A DNA stretch of 64,000 nt. It comes from JAOTZA01 sp965224065. GTDB lineage: Bacteria; Acidobacteriota; Thermoanaerobaculia; Multivoradales; JAHEKO01. The notes below the pieces were generated by a model, which saw only the letters and a program-made list of their open reading frames with translations, did no database searches and was not told the DNA's origin. The stretch lies in contig CBDCYF010000005.1 of the NCBI GenBank assembly GCA_965224065.1, forward strand, positions 558,001-622,000. Reading direction: 5' to 3'. Below, in pieces: positions 25,301-33,200 of the stretch; within the stretch, counting starts at the first letter, position 1; every line of letters begins with the position of its first letter. The position numbers and the translations under genes were made by a program.

Positions 25301-26016
25301 CTTAGCGTCATCTCCTTGAGCCGGTCGCGCACGATCTGCATGTCCTCCCAGGTCGGTCGCTTGAACCCCGTGTTCCGCAGCAGGGCCGCGGGGTGATACG
25401 TCACCCGTGTGGGAACCCCGAGCACGTCGTACCAGCTCCCCCTCATCTTGCCCAGCGCCCGATCGCTTCCCAGGAGGGTCTGGGCGGCAACCCGGCCGAG
25501 CGCGACGAGAATGCGCGGCCGCACCAGGCCGATCTGGCCTTCGAGATACTCGCGACACGCGGCGGCTTCCTCGGGTAGCGGGTCACGGTTGCCCGGCGGC
25601 CGGCACTTGACGATGTTGGCGATATAGACATCCTCACGCCGCAGATCGATCGCCGCGATAATCCGCGTCAACAGCTCGCCGGCCGGCCCCACAAACGGTA
25701 GACCTTGCCGGTCCTCCTCCGCTCCCGGCCCCTCACCCACAAACATCAGATCGGCATCCGGGTTCCCTGACCCAAAAACTACTGTCTTGCGCCGGGCCGA
25801 GAGGCCGCATCTCTCACAACCCTCGGCCGAAGTAGCTAGGGCCTCCAGAGCCCGGCGCCGCTCTCCGGCCGAAACGGTCTGGGACTCTCGAGCCTCGGCC
25901 GGTTCGTGAGCCCCGACCCGCCCGGCGTCCAGCTCCGGGTACCCGATGTCCCGAAGGTAGACCAGGGTCTCGAGCAGCTTCTCCGCGTTCTCGGGATTCG
26001 AGTCGCGGGCCGACAT
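25297..26016 (-). CDS. Uracil-DNA glycosylase, family 4 (Fe-S)
   Basis: 239 residues. The call rests on 'ERCGLSARRKTVVFGSG', 'FVGEGPGAEEDRQGLPFVGPAGELL', 'YIANIVKCRPPGNRDP', 'CREYLEGQI' and 'TYHPAALLRN'. The four cysteines (C-x-x-C near the start, then C and C flanking the 'RPPGNRDP' segment) ligate a 4Fe-4S cluster in this family. The enzyme removes uracil from DNA after cytosine deamination. An N-terminal ~50-residue extension (LLETLVYLRDIGYPELD) precedes the core. It overlaps GT2 by 4 bases and lies 45 bases after rpoZ. Confidence 0.92.
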   Translation of the reverse strand: MSARDSNPENAEKLLETLVYLRDIGYPELDAGRVGAHEPAEARESQTVSAGERRRALEALATSAEGCERCGLSARRKTVVFGSGNPDADLMFVGEGPGAEEDRQGLPFVGPAGELLTRIIAAIDLRREDVYIANIVKCRPPGNRDPLPEEAAACREYLEGQIGLVRPRILVALGRVAAQTLLGSDRALGKMRGSWYDVLGVPTRVTYHPAALLRNTGFKRPTWEDMQIVRDRLKEMTLR

Positions 26017-26061
26017 GCGGGCTTCTTTTTGCGTGCGCGAGGACGCGGCCGGCCAGGCCGC

Positions 26062-26289
26062 CTACTCCCCGTCCTCAGACGCTTCTTCGCCCTCCGCTTC
26101 GGGCTCCTCGGGGGGGCCATAGGCCCAGTCGACCTTGTCTTCGAGGATCTCCTGCATCCCCACCCGGCTGGGCTTCTCCCCGGTCAGCTCGACCTTGGCC
26201 GGCGCTCCGTTCATCAACTGCTCGGCGCGCGTCGCCGAGAGCAGCACATAGCGGAATTTGCTATCGATCTTATCGGGCAGTTTTTCCAC
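26062..26289 (-). CDS. rpoZ: RNA polymerase omega subunit
   Basis: A 75-residue protein from a GTG at 26289, preceded by AAGGAG. The longer reading frame upstream has no omega similarity and is a shadow of gmk. 'LPDKIDSKFRYVLLSATRAEQLMNG' is the omega N-terminal signature that binds the beta' subunit; the tail is acidic (EEPEAEGEEASEDGE). Omega aids assembly and stability of RNA polymerase. The start overlaps the end of gmk by 20 bases, and the gmk-rpoZ order is conserved across many phyla. Confidence 0.93.
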   Translation of the reverse strand: MEKLPDKIDSKFRYVLLSATRAEQLMNGAPAKVELTGEKPSRVGMQEILEDKVDWAYGPPEEPEAEGEEASEDGE

Positions 26290-26962
26290 TCTTTGCTCCT
26301 TGTCTCTCCAACTTGACTGGACCCGGCTCCACCCCAGGCTCCGGAAACGTCCCGAGAACCCGGGACACCGTCTCGTCCATTCGATCGATGCGGTGTCTTT
26401 TGTCGAGGATGATTGCGGCCAGCGCGTGCGCGGCGCGCTCCAGGTCGTCGTTGAGAATAACATATCGATAGCGCGAATAACACTTGATCTCGGTTTGAGA
26501 CACGCGCAGCCGGCGCCGGATCTCTTCGGGATCGTCGAGCCCACGCTGGATCAGCCGCCGCTCCAGATCCTGATAGCTGGGCGGCAGGATGAAGATGCTC
26601 ACCGCCTCGGGGTAGTCGCGCAGCACCTGCTCGGCCCCCTGGACGTCGATGTCGACCAGAACGTCGACCCCCTGCTCGAGCCGGGGGAGCACTTCGTCAT
26701 AGGTCGTGCCCTTGTACTGATTGTGGACCTCCGCCCACTCGAGGAACTTGTCCTCCTCGATCATCCGCTCGAAGGTCGCCTGATCGACGAAGTGGTAGTC
26801 ACCGCCGTCGACCTCGCCGGCGCGCGCCTTGCGGGTGGTGTGGCTGACCGAGAAGACCAGCCCGCCAAACCCGGACAGGATCCCCGACATCATGTTGCGG
26901 ATAAGGGTGGTCTTGCCGGTTCCCGAGGGCGCCGAGAGGACAAAGAACTCACCCCTGCTCAT
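26270..26962 (-). CDS. gmk: Guanylate kinase
   Basis: 230 residues. The P-loop is 'SAPSGTGKTT' at about residues 10-19; the GMP-binding part has 'VSHTTRKARAGEVDGGDYHFV' and 'FLEWAEVHNQYKGTTYDEV', and 'DIDVQGAEQV' is diagnostic. It phosphorylates GMP to GDP, an essential step in nucleotide synthesis. The C-terminus is ~20 residues longer than usual and carries the rpoZ start. It lies just downstream of the RHS island; in many bacteria yicC would be immediately upstream. A weak extended -10 (TGTTACGAT, ending at 26973) lies a few bases before the start codon and could let gmk be transcribed on its own. Confidence 0.96.
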   Translation of the reverse strand: MSRGEFFVLSAPSGTGKTTLIRNMMSGILSGFGGLVFSVSHTTRKARAGEVDGGDYHFVDQATFERMIEEDKFLEWAEVHNQYKGTTYDEVLPRLEQGVDVLVDIDVQGAEQVLRDYPEAVSIFILPPSYQDLERRLIQRGLDDPEEIRRRLRVSQTEIKCYSRYRYVILNDDLERAAHALAAIILDKRHRIDRMDETVSRVLGTFPEPGVEPGPVKLERQGAKSGKTAR

Positions 26963-27011
26963 GAAGGGCGAGATCGTAACACAGGGGGTCGGGATTTCTA
27001 GCCCGGGTCGA

Positions 27012-27037
27012 CCCGGCCCACCTTAGATCGGGCCGGG
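27012..27037. terminator. Strong GC hairpin at the left edge of the RHS island
   Basis: Arms CCCGGCCC (27012-27019) and GGGCCGGG (27030-27037) pair perfectly over 8 bases with a 10-base loop. There is no T-tract, so a Rho-independent terminator is not proved, but the place suits an end to transcription from the immunity gene at 27221 before gmk. Confidence 0.4.
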
Positions 27038-27220
27038 AACGGCGGAGCAGCGAATCAAATGCCTCTGGGACGACTCTGACACTCGGTGGCGTCTAGGTCG
27101 CCGGGGACTGACTTTTTTTGGCGGGAGCTAGCCCCTTTACTAAGCGGACACCAGAAGTAACAGGCCCAATATGCCATGGCGCCAAGAGAACTGGACCAGT
27201 CGACTAAAGACCTCACGAGG

Positions 27221-27802
27221 TTACTCAGCTGGCCGACTCCTTGCCATCTCAACCACAAGATAGTCATTTCCTTGGCTCATCTCATGATAGTGAACTGTTT
27301 TCGTGTAGGGCTTATAACCCGGTTTTTCCACTTTCAATTTGTGGCTTCCCAGACCGACCTCGAAGATTGCGTTGCCAAACTTCGAGACGTCTTCCACCTG
27401 AATATCGTCGACCCAGATCCGTGCTCCCACCAGCTCCGAGTCGGCCACCAAAATAACTTGCACCGTCTTGTCGCCCGAACACACGAAAGTCTTTAGCGAC
27501 AGCGCCTGGCGGGTGAAACCACTGATCCAGGCGAGTCGGTAGGCAACGAGTTGCTCATCCTCCAACCACAAATAGACCGATGTCCCCTTGATGTTCGCAA
27601 CGCGCTCGGGCCCTCTTTCAGGTTGAAAAAGCTCAGCATCCCCAAAAACAGCGGCACGCTTTTCGAGTTCGGCGAGTGTCATGCCGCACGTCAGTCCATC
27701 TGCGAATCGTGTTGACAACTTGGCCGGCCGCGCCGAGAAACACGCCATGAGAAAAACCAGCATGGCGGGTCCAAAAATCCACACGATCACACGCATTTTC
27801 AT
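27221..27802 (-). CDS. Putative lipoprotein immunity protein with PEGA-like domain (Imm3)
   Basis: 193 residues from the ATG at 27802; an ATG at 27838 would overlap the toxin tip. The N-terminus is a hydrophobic signal ending 'FLMAC', a plausible lipobox. The middle has 'GMTLAELEKRAAVFGDAEL', and the C-terminal ~70 residues match PEGA-type beta domains ('GARIWVDDIQVEDVSKFGNA' then 'LGSHKLKVEKPGYKPYTKTV'). It starts 11 bases after the stop of orphan RHS tip 3. In RHS loci the gene directly after each tip encodes the cognate immunity protein, which is the basis for the role proposed here. If so, it would neutralise the toxin at the membrane or in the periplasm. Confidence 0.6.
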   Translation of the reverse strand: MKMRVIVWIFGPAMLVFLMACFSARPAKLSTRFADGLTCGMTLAELEKRAAVFGDAELFQPERGPERVANIKGTSVYLWLEDEQLVAYRLAWISGFTRQALSLKTFVCSGDKTVQVILVADSELVGARIWVDDIQVEDVSKFGNAIFEVGLGSHKLKVEKPGYKPYTKTVHYHEMSQGNDYLVVEMARSRPAE

Positions 27803-27813
27803 GAGTATCGGTT

Positions 27814-28626
27814 TCACTTCGGTGGGGTTGGCAGACATCGAAATGGCTTACGCAACGGCCGACCCTCTCTGCCCCAGCCGGGTGTATTGAAATCAGTACC
27901 GGCGATATTAGGCGCTGGGAGAGAGCACGCGTCCGAGACAGTGCTGGCAAAAGAGTTGCTGTTGGGGCCTCGAACCAATTGATAGTCAGACGGATTTGGG
28001 TATAAAGCGAACTGGCGCGAAGCACAGCTGTCTGACTCGCAACTCTCGTTCCATTTACCGCAACCGGCTCGGTCGTCCCTTGGTGCGCCGCGGTCGAACG
28101 GTGCGTCCTGATACTTGCATCCCCTTCCTCGAACACGATGCACTCCATAGGTTGTGCTCCGCCCTGTTTCATCGTCTTGTACCTCGATGAAACAGTGGAA
28201 GAACCTAGACTCAACGCCGCTTTGGCGCACAGGGCGACAACAGACCCGCGCTCTTTCCCCAGTCGGATCGATAAGAAGCAGTGGGGCCGAGGACGCATAG
28301 GTGTACGGATGAAAATCGCCCTCAACGCCCAACGGATCAACTCGGCTATACCTCCCGGTCCCCGTCTCGTACCACCTGTGAACGTTGTAGGAGAGCTCGG
28401 CCCCCGAGCCGGCCTCGGCCCAGGTGCCGTCGTCCCACTGGCCGGGAAAGCGCAGGTAGATGCCGCTCTCGGTGGCCCCGAAGGCGCTCCCGGCCAGGGT
28501 GTCTCTCCCGAAGGGCTCGAAGGGACCCCAGCTCACCTGCACGGGCGTCACCGCAGCGTTCGTGTTAGCGCATGGGCAGCCCTCTGAACTGTAAACCTCA
28601 GCAGTGGCTACCCTCACTCCGGCCAT
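27814..28626 (-). CDS. Orphan RHS C-terminal toxin tip 3 with residual RHS core
   Basis: From about 28530 down, the protein repeats the end of the main RHS core almost exactly (WGPFEPFGRDTLAGSAFGA ... 'ELSYNVHRWYETGTGRY', 'RVDPLG'), then switches to a unique ~165-residue tip. The tip has eight cysteines, a possible catalytic His in 'FFHCFIEV', and 'GPNSNSFASTV' near the end. It has no RHS repeats of its own and no signal peptide, so it looks like a silent, displaced cassette. The start is uncertain (28626 ATG, or further up at 28707); the N-terminal ~30 residues are not RHS-like. It may only be expressed after recombining into the main RHS gene. Confidence 0.6.
   Translation of the reverse strand: MAGVRVATAEVYSSEGCPCANTNAAVTPVQVSWGPFEPFGRDTLAGSAFGATESGIYLRFPGQWDDGTWAEAGSGAELSYNVHRWYETGTGRYSRVDPLGVEGDFHPYTYASSAPLLLIDPTGERARVCCRPVRQSGVESRFFHCFIEVQDDETGRSTTYGVHRVRGRGCKYQDAPFDRGAPRDDRAGCGKWNESCESDSCASRQFALYPNPSDYQLVRGPNSNSFASTVSDACSLPAPNIAGTDFNTPGWGREGRPLRKPFRCLPTPPK
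28327..28530 (-). repeat. Duplicated RHS core segment in front of tip 3
   Basis: This segment copies the end of the main RHS core at 30804-31002. Over 28380-28525 versus 30855-31000 I count about eight mismatches in 146 bases by eye. Such a stretch could carry homologous recombination that swaps tip 3 into the full-length gene. Confidence 0.85.
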
Positions 28627-28639
28627 TGGACACACGACG

Positions 28640-28879
28640 ATGCCAAAACGGGCTGCGAGACAAAACCACGTGCGGGATGTCCAACCTTCCTTCGGCTGCG
28701 GCGCCACGACGGGCGTGCTACTTGGTCTGTTCGGCGCGTTATCATCTGGCCACTACTCCCTCGCCGGAAGTGCGGTGATAGCCGTCTTCGTCGGCATTTT
28801 GACTGGCCTGATTACTCTTCGCTATGGGCGCCGCTTCATAGACCGGCTGATTGCTTTCATCAGCTGGTCCAACTGGTAG
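28640..28879 (+). CDS. Small hypothetical membrane protein inside the RHS island
   Basis: 79 residues from the ATG at 28640 (an ATG at 28604 is also in frame). Two hydrophobic stretches (GVLLGLFGALSSGHYSLAG, and GSAVIAVFVGILTGLITL) are followed by a basic 'RYGRRFIDRLIAF' tail, suggesting a two-helix membrane protein. It is the only plus-strand gene in the island, between tip 3 and the immunity gene of tip 2. It could be an extra immunity or holin-like protein, or unrelated cargo; I recognise no family. Its 5' part overlaps the doubtful N-terminus of the tip 3 frame on the other strand. Confidence 0.45.
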   Translation: MPKRAARQNHVRDVQPSFGCGATTGVLLGLFGALSSGHYSLAGSAVIAVFVGILTGLITLRYGRRFIDRLIAFISWSNW

Positions 28880-28888
28880 CCAGCTCGT

Positions 28889-29326
28889 CTAGGCGCGACT
28901 TTTCCAACTATTTGAAAAACGGAAGCCCCCAGCGAGACAGAACGTGAAACCCAAAACTCCGATCCACGTCTCTGTCGCCAAGCCTCCACCCAGCAAGGCC
29001 CACGTCAAGGCAAAACTCACACCGGCCATCAGTATGATGGGTACAGAATCTCTGCGACGCGGGAAAGGAACTAGGCCGAGGAGAGAACCCACAATAACCG
29101 GAAGCCCGACTTCACGATACCAGTGCGCTTCTCGCAAAGCGGAAACAGCCTGTTCTTCGTTGAACCCCGGTTCATCTTCCAACAGTGCCCTTTCAGTAAC
29201 CGTCATCGCGTCAGCCACTGGAAAACTAGGCACGTACCGCGACAATCCAAAGCCAACAACCACAAGGCTGAAACCGGCTAAACCGTAAACGACGCCAAAG
29301 GCCACGAGTATCAGTCTTGATTTCAT
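28889..29326 (-). CDS. Polytopic membrane protein, putative immunity protein (Imm2)
   Basis: 145 residues from the ATG at 29326, one base after the stop of tip 2 (TAG T ATG), so translation is coupled. Four hydrophobic helices are visible: LILVAFGVVYGLAGFSLVVV, VGLPVIVGSLLGLVPF, PIILMAGVSFALTWALLGGG and WIGVLGFTFCLAGGF. An extracytoplasmic loop of ~45 residues lies between helices 1 and 2. The coupling and position make it the likely immunity protein for tip 2. The DNA is visibly richer in A/T than the flanking housekeeping genes. No known immunity family is recognised. Confidence 0.6.
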   Translation of the reverse strand: MKSRLILVAFGVVYGLAGFSLVVVGFGLSRYVPSFPVADAMTVTERALLEDEPGFNEEQAVSALREAHWYREVGLPVIVGSLLGLVPFPRRRDSVPIILMAGVSFALTWALLGGGLATETWIGVLGFTFCLAGGFRFSNSWKSRA

Positions 29327-29327
29327 A

Positions 29328-29792
29328 CTACGGTTTCGGTTGTGGCCCCGGCGGCACAGCACGTGGATCACGGCGAGGCGGCAACGAAGCCGCGGTTTTG
29401 CCACAAAATTCGATGAATTTCTGACAAGACGCCAGTCCCTTGAAGCACGTCAAAAACTGAGGACTTACTCGGTTCCCAAATTGGTCGAAACGAGCCAGGA
29501 TTTCCTCTTCGTCTCCAGCAATCGGTTTATCTAAGCCTGTTTCTTCAAGGCAGCAAGTCGCATCCCGATTGCATCTAAACGTGTAGTAAAGGCACTTGAC
29601 GGGCTTAACCAGCGGGAAAAAATCGTACCAAGCTGTGGCTTGCGGATCCTGGCGGAATATCGGATTCCCATCCGTATATGAAAAGAGATTCCCCACTCCG
29701 AGATCAAACAACTCTACGCGCCGCAGCGCGTCCAGCCCCAGCGGATCCACCCTCCCATACCTCCCAGTCCCCTTCTCATACCAGCGGTGCAC
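29328..29792 (-). CDS. Orphan RHS C-terminal toxin tip 2
   Basis: 154 residues from a GTG at 29792. The first ~18 residues are the end of an RHS core (HRWYEKGTGRYGRVDPLGLD), followed by a truncated second RHS motif (NLFSYTDGNPIFRQDP) and a ~110-residue unique tip. The tip has seven cysteines, including a CC pair, and no signature that I recognise. There is no signal peptide. The RHS core similarity extends a little upstream in frame (ELLHVHRW) to about 29808, without a start codon, so this is a displaced cassette rather than an intact gene. Its own immunity candidate follows after 1 base. Confidence 0.65.
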   Translation of the reverse strand: MHRWYEKGTGRYGRVDPLGLDALRRVELFDLGVGNLFSYTDGNPIFRQDPQATAWYDFFPLVKPVKCLYYTFRCNRDATCCLEETGLDKPIAGDEEEILARFDQFGNRVSPQFLTCFKGLASCQKFIEFCGKTAASLPPRRDPRAVPPGPQPKP

Positions 29793-29808
29793 ATGTAGGA
29801 GTTCTGTT
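29736..29808 (-). repeat. Short RHS core remnant in front of tip 2
   Basis: About 70 bases resemble the core end at 30804-30870 (shared 'cagcggatccaccctcccat' and 'cataccagcggtg' stretches). It is more diverged and shorter than the copy in front of tip 3, which suggests an older displacement event. Confidence 0.7.
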
Positions 29809-29846
29809 CTGGCACCTCTTGTCTTCCTATCTGAGCCGTGACGGTC

Positions 29847-30254
29847 TCATTCCTCGTCGCCTTGGACGGTCCGCTCAGAAACGAGTACACCGCGCCTGTA
29901 GGTAATAACGCGATAGCCGCCCGTGTCGTCAAACACCCTCCACTCACCATGTTTCCGGTTTTCTGCAAAGGTCCCTTGGATGACCAGTTGACTGCGCTCC
30001 CAAGCCTCCCACGGGCCCTCCGTTCGCCCATCTCTTTGACAGAATCGCATCCACCCCAGCTTTCCCCACCGTTCGACAACCGCCTGGGTGCCCTTCGGGC
30101 AGCTCAGCTCAGTGCTGCTGAGAGCTAAGTGCGTTGCACTAATACTCCTAGACGTACTACGTGACGCTCGGACCAAAAGCAGGATCCCCACAGTAAGTCC
30201 CACGCTGAGCACCAGGACGAACCAAAGCCAGGAAAAACCTCTGGATCCACTCAT
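29847..30254 (-). CDS. Membrane-anchored MORN-type putative immunity protein (Imm1)
   Basis: 135 residues from the ATG at 30254. An uncleaved signal anchor (FSWLWFVLVLSVGLTVGILLLV) is followed by a mature domain with MORN-like beta-hairpins: 'RDGRTEGPWEAW' and 'GTFAENRKHGEWRVFD', then 'VITYRRGVLVSERTV'. This pattern is shared with YwqK-type antitoxin/immunity proteins, which are found next to polymorphic toxins. It starts 40 bases after the stop of the main RHS gene. The inferred role is to protect the cell from the tip carried by that gene. The domain would lie in the periplasm. Confidence 0.7.
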   Translation of the reverse strand: MSGSRGFSWLWFVLVLSVGLTVGILLLVRASRSTSRSISATHLALSSTELSCPKGTQAVVERWGKLGWMRFCQRDGRTEGPWEAWERSQLVIQGTFAENRKHGEWRVFDDTGGYRVITYRRGVLVSERTVQGDEE

Positions 30255-30294
30255 AAACAAAGCTCTGTCACGACGCTCGAGCAGAATGTCCGAT

Positions 30295-33200
30295 TCAGTA
30301 TCTCCGGCTGGGAAGGCCGGTCTGAGTTTCCTTCGCTTGAGGCTCGTCGATTCGACATTCTTTGATTACACGAAGAGCAAAACTCCAACAGTCGTTGAAC
30401 AACGGGACCCACGGGCCATGCTGCTGACCCGGCTTGATGAGCCGATCAACACAGTCTTGGTCGACGTTTCGAACGAGCTTGCAGCTCGAGCCCGGGAGTT
30501 CGGACTGACCAGTATGGTCCGTCACTGCTGTCTGTTGGCATCTGCACGCTGGCAGTTCGTCGCCTGGCACACCACCTTGTGCAGGGCCTAGCCCAGCCTC
30601 GTTGTTGGGAGTCTTGAACCACATGTGAGGCAGTCCACCAAGGACCGGGATTCCCTCGAATTCCGGAATCTGGTTTGGACGCTCGCATAGCAATACCTCC
30701 AGGCCGAATGGATCCAAGCGAATAAGTGGATTCGAATCGACGTAGGCGAATGAATGATATGGGACGAGGCCCAGGAATCTTGCCCGGTCCGCGATGTCCC
30801 CGGCCAGCGGATCCACCCTCCCATACCTCCCCGTCCCCCTCTCATACCAGCGGTGAACGTTGTAAGAAAGCTCGGCCCCCGAGCTGGCCTCGGCCCAGGT
30901 GCCATCGTCCCACTGGCCGGGAAAGCGCAGGTAGATGCCGCTCTCGGTGGCCCCGAAGGCACTCCCGGCCAGGGTGTCTCTCCCAAAGGGCTCGAACGGG
31001 CCGAGCCATGTCTCATCGCCTGAGAGGTCGGTCGCGACGAACGGGGTCCCCAGGTGGTCGGCGGTCAGGAAGGTCCAGGTGGAGGTCGCTCCGACTTGCT
31101 CGAGCTGGGCCACGGGCCGGCCCGAGAAGGCAAAGTAGCTCACCTGCTCGGGAGTGGCGGCCGCGTTGGCCTTGCGGGTCAGGGCATGGAGCAGGCCTTC
31201 GGAGCTATAGACGGGCTCGGTGGTCCGGAAGTCCCCTCCTCCCAGGGGCTTCTCGACCTTCTCGAGGAAGCTCCGACCGTCGTAAGTATTGGTCACGGTG
31301 TTGCCCAGCCGATCCAATCCTCTCAGACGGCCCGCCTCATCCGGTGTGAAGTCGATCACGTTGGCCCCCGAGGCCACCTCTTCCAGGTGCCCGGCCGGCC
31401 CGTAGGTGTAGTCCCTCGTTCCGCCGACTCCCAGAGCGATCGAGTCGAGGAGCGGCGTGTTGCCCGAGGCCCCGGCCGTGTAGCCGTAGGTGTCGGTCCC
31501 CCCGGCCCGGGTCTCGGTGAGCCGGTTGCCGATCTTGTCGTAGGTGTAGTCGAGCGTCCCCCAGGGACCGGTGCCCTGGGTCAAGAAGTAGTGGTGGTCC
31601 TGGTACTGGTAGCTAAAGCTCGTCATGTCCCCGATCCGTGGGTCGAGCACCGCCGTGAACTCGGCCCCGGTCTCGACCCGGAAGTCGTCTTCCAGCACCA
31701 CCCGGTCCCCGGCCCGGTAGACCACGGCGCCGGGCGACTGGACCGTGGTGTTCTGAGAGGAGACCTCGTCACAGGCCTCGAAGACTTCGGGGGCCGAGAG
31801 CGTCTGGTTGTCGACCGCCAGGGTGAGCGGGCACCCCACGGTCTCGTCGATCTGGAGGATGTTGCCAACCTTGTCGGTGGTGTAGCTCCAAGTCCGCTGG
31901 AGACCGCCGGTCAAATCGATCGAGGCCGGGAAGTAACGCCCGTCAAAGCCCCGCGTCTCGGTCAGGCCGTTGCCTAGAGCCAGGCTCTCGAGCGGCCCCG
32001 AGGGCTTGTACGACGCCGAGGAAACCACCGTCTGCGAAGGATTGACCCCATCGTCCACCATCAGTGTCTCCGGCCGGTCGGCATAGTCGTAGGTATAGGT
32101 CGCAGTGATCCCACCCGGGTAGCCCACCGTCGCCCGGTTGCCGTTCTCATCGTAGGTGAAGTTGAGGTCCCCGTCCTGGGTCACCCGGCCAAAGCGGTCG
32201 TAGGCGTAGGCGACCGAGCCGCCGTTTCGGGTGATCGAGGACAGCCGGCCCACGCCAAAGGACCCCGAGTCGTACACGAAGGTGGTGTCGAGCGTCGCAT
32301 CCGTGTAGTCGATCTGTGTCACCCGGTCGAGCTCGTCCACCGTACGGGTCACGACCACCGAACGGGCGTCGATCTCGGTTGAGAGCTCGCCGTGCTCGTT
32401 GTAGGTGAAGTCGGTCTGGCCCGAGACCGGAGAGACCTGACGGGTCAACAGATCCCGGTCGCTGTAGACATAGGTCGTCTGGTTACCCTCGGCGTCGGTT
32501 ACCGACGTCAGGTGGTCCTGGACGTCGTAGCCATAGGTGGTCACTGCGTTCCCGCCTCCCGTTCCCGACCAGGGTTGGGTGATCGAGGTCAGCCGATCGA
32601 GGGCGTCATAGGCATACGCTTGCGTCGGCGGGTCGACGGCCGAGTCGTGGTTGGCGTCCCAGACCTTCTCCAAGTTCCCGGAGCAGTCGTAGGCGTATTC
32701 GGTCACCGACTCCTCGGGAGTTCCCGGTGCGCGCACGATCTGGTCGAGGCGGCAGCGGGTGGTGTAGACGTAGTCGGTCTCGGACTCGGTCTGCCACACC
32801 CCGCCACCCGTGTCGAAGCGCTGGAGCTCTTCGGTGACCCGGTTGCCAAAGCCGTCGAGCGTGTATTTCGTCCGCTCGCGCAAGTCGGTCGCCAGCGGGC
32901 CGCGCGAGATCGTCTCGAGCCGCCCGGCCGAATCGTAGCCGTAGACGATCACGTTACCCTCGGGCAGGACCGTCCTCTCGAGGTCCCCAAACACGCTGTA
33001 GACGTTCTCGGTGACCAGGTCTTCGGGCGATGTGGCACCTTTCCGGATTGTCCGGGTGACCCGATCGAGAGCATCGTATTCGGTCTCGGTCGCCACCGCG
33101 TTGGGGTCGGTCACCAAGGTTCGCCGGTTGAACGCATCGTAGCCAAAGCTCGTCGCCCCGACGAGCGGGTCGGTCCGAGTGAGCGGCAGGAGGTTTCCCC

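Noticed and set aside
26290..26544. Upstream extension of the rpoZ frame
   Set aside because: The extension overlaps gmk in another frame; omega similarity begins at the GTG at 26289, which has its own Shine-Dalgarno.
29714..30079. 121-codon minus-strand frame between Imm1 and tip 2
   Set aside because: It is out of frame with both, has no RHS motif or membrane segment, and overlaps the better-supported Imm1 gene.
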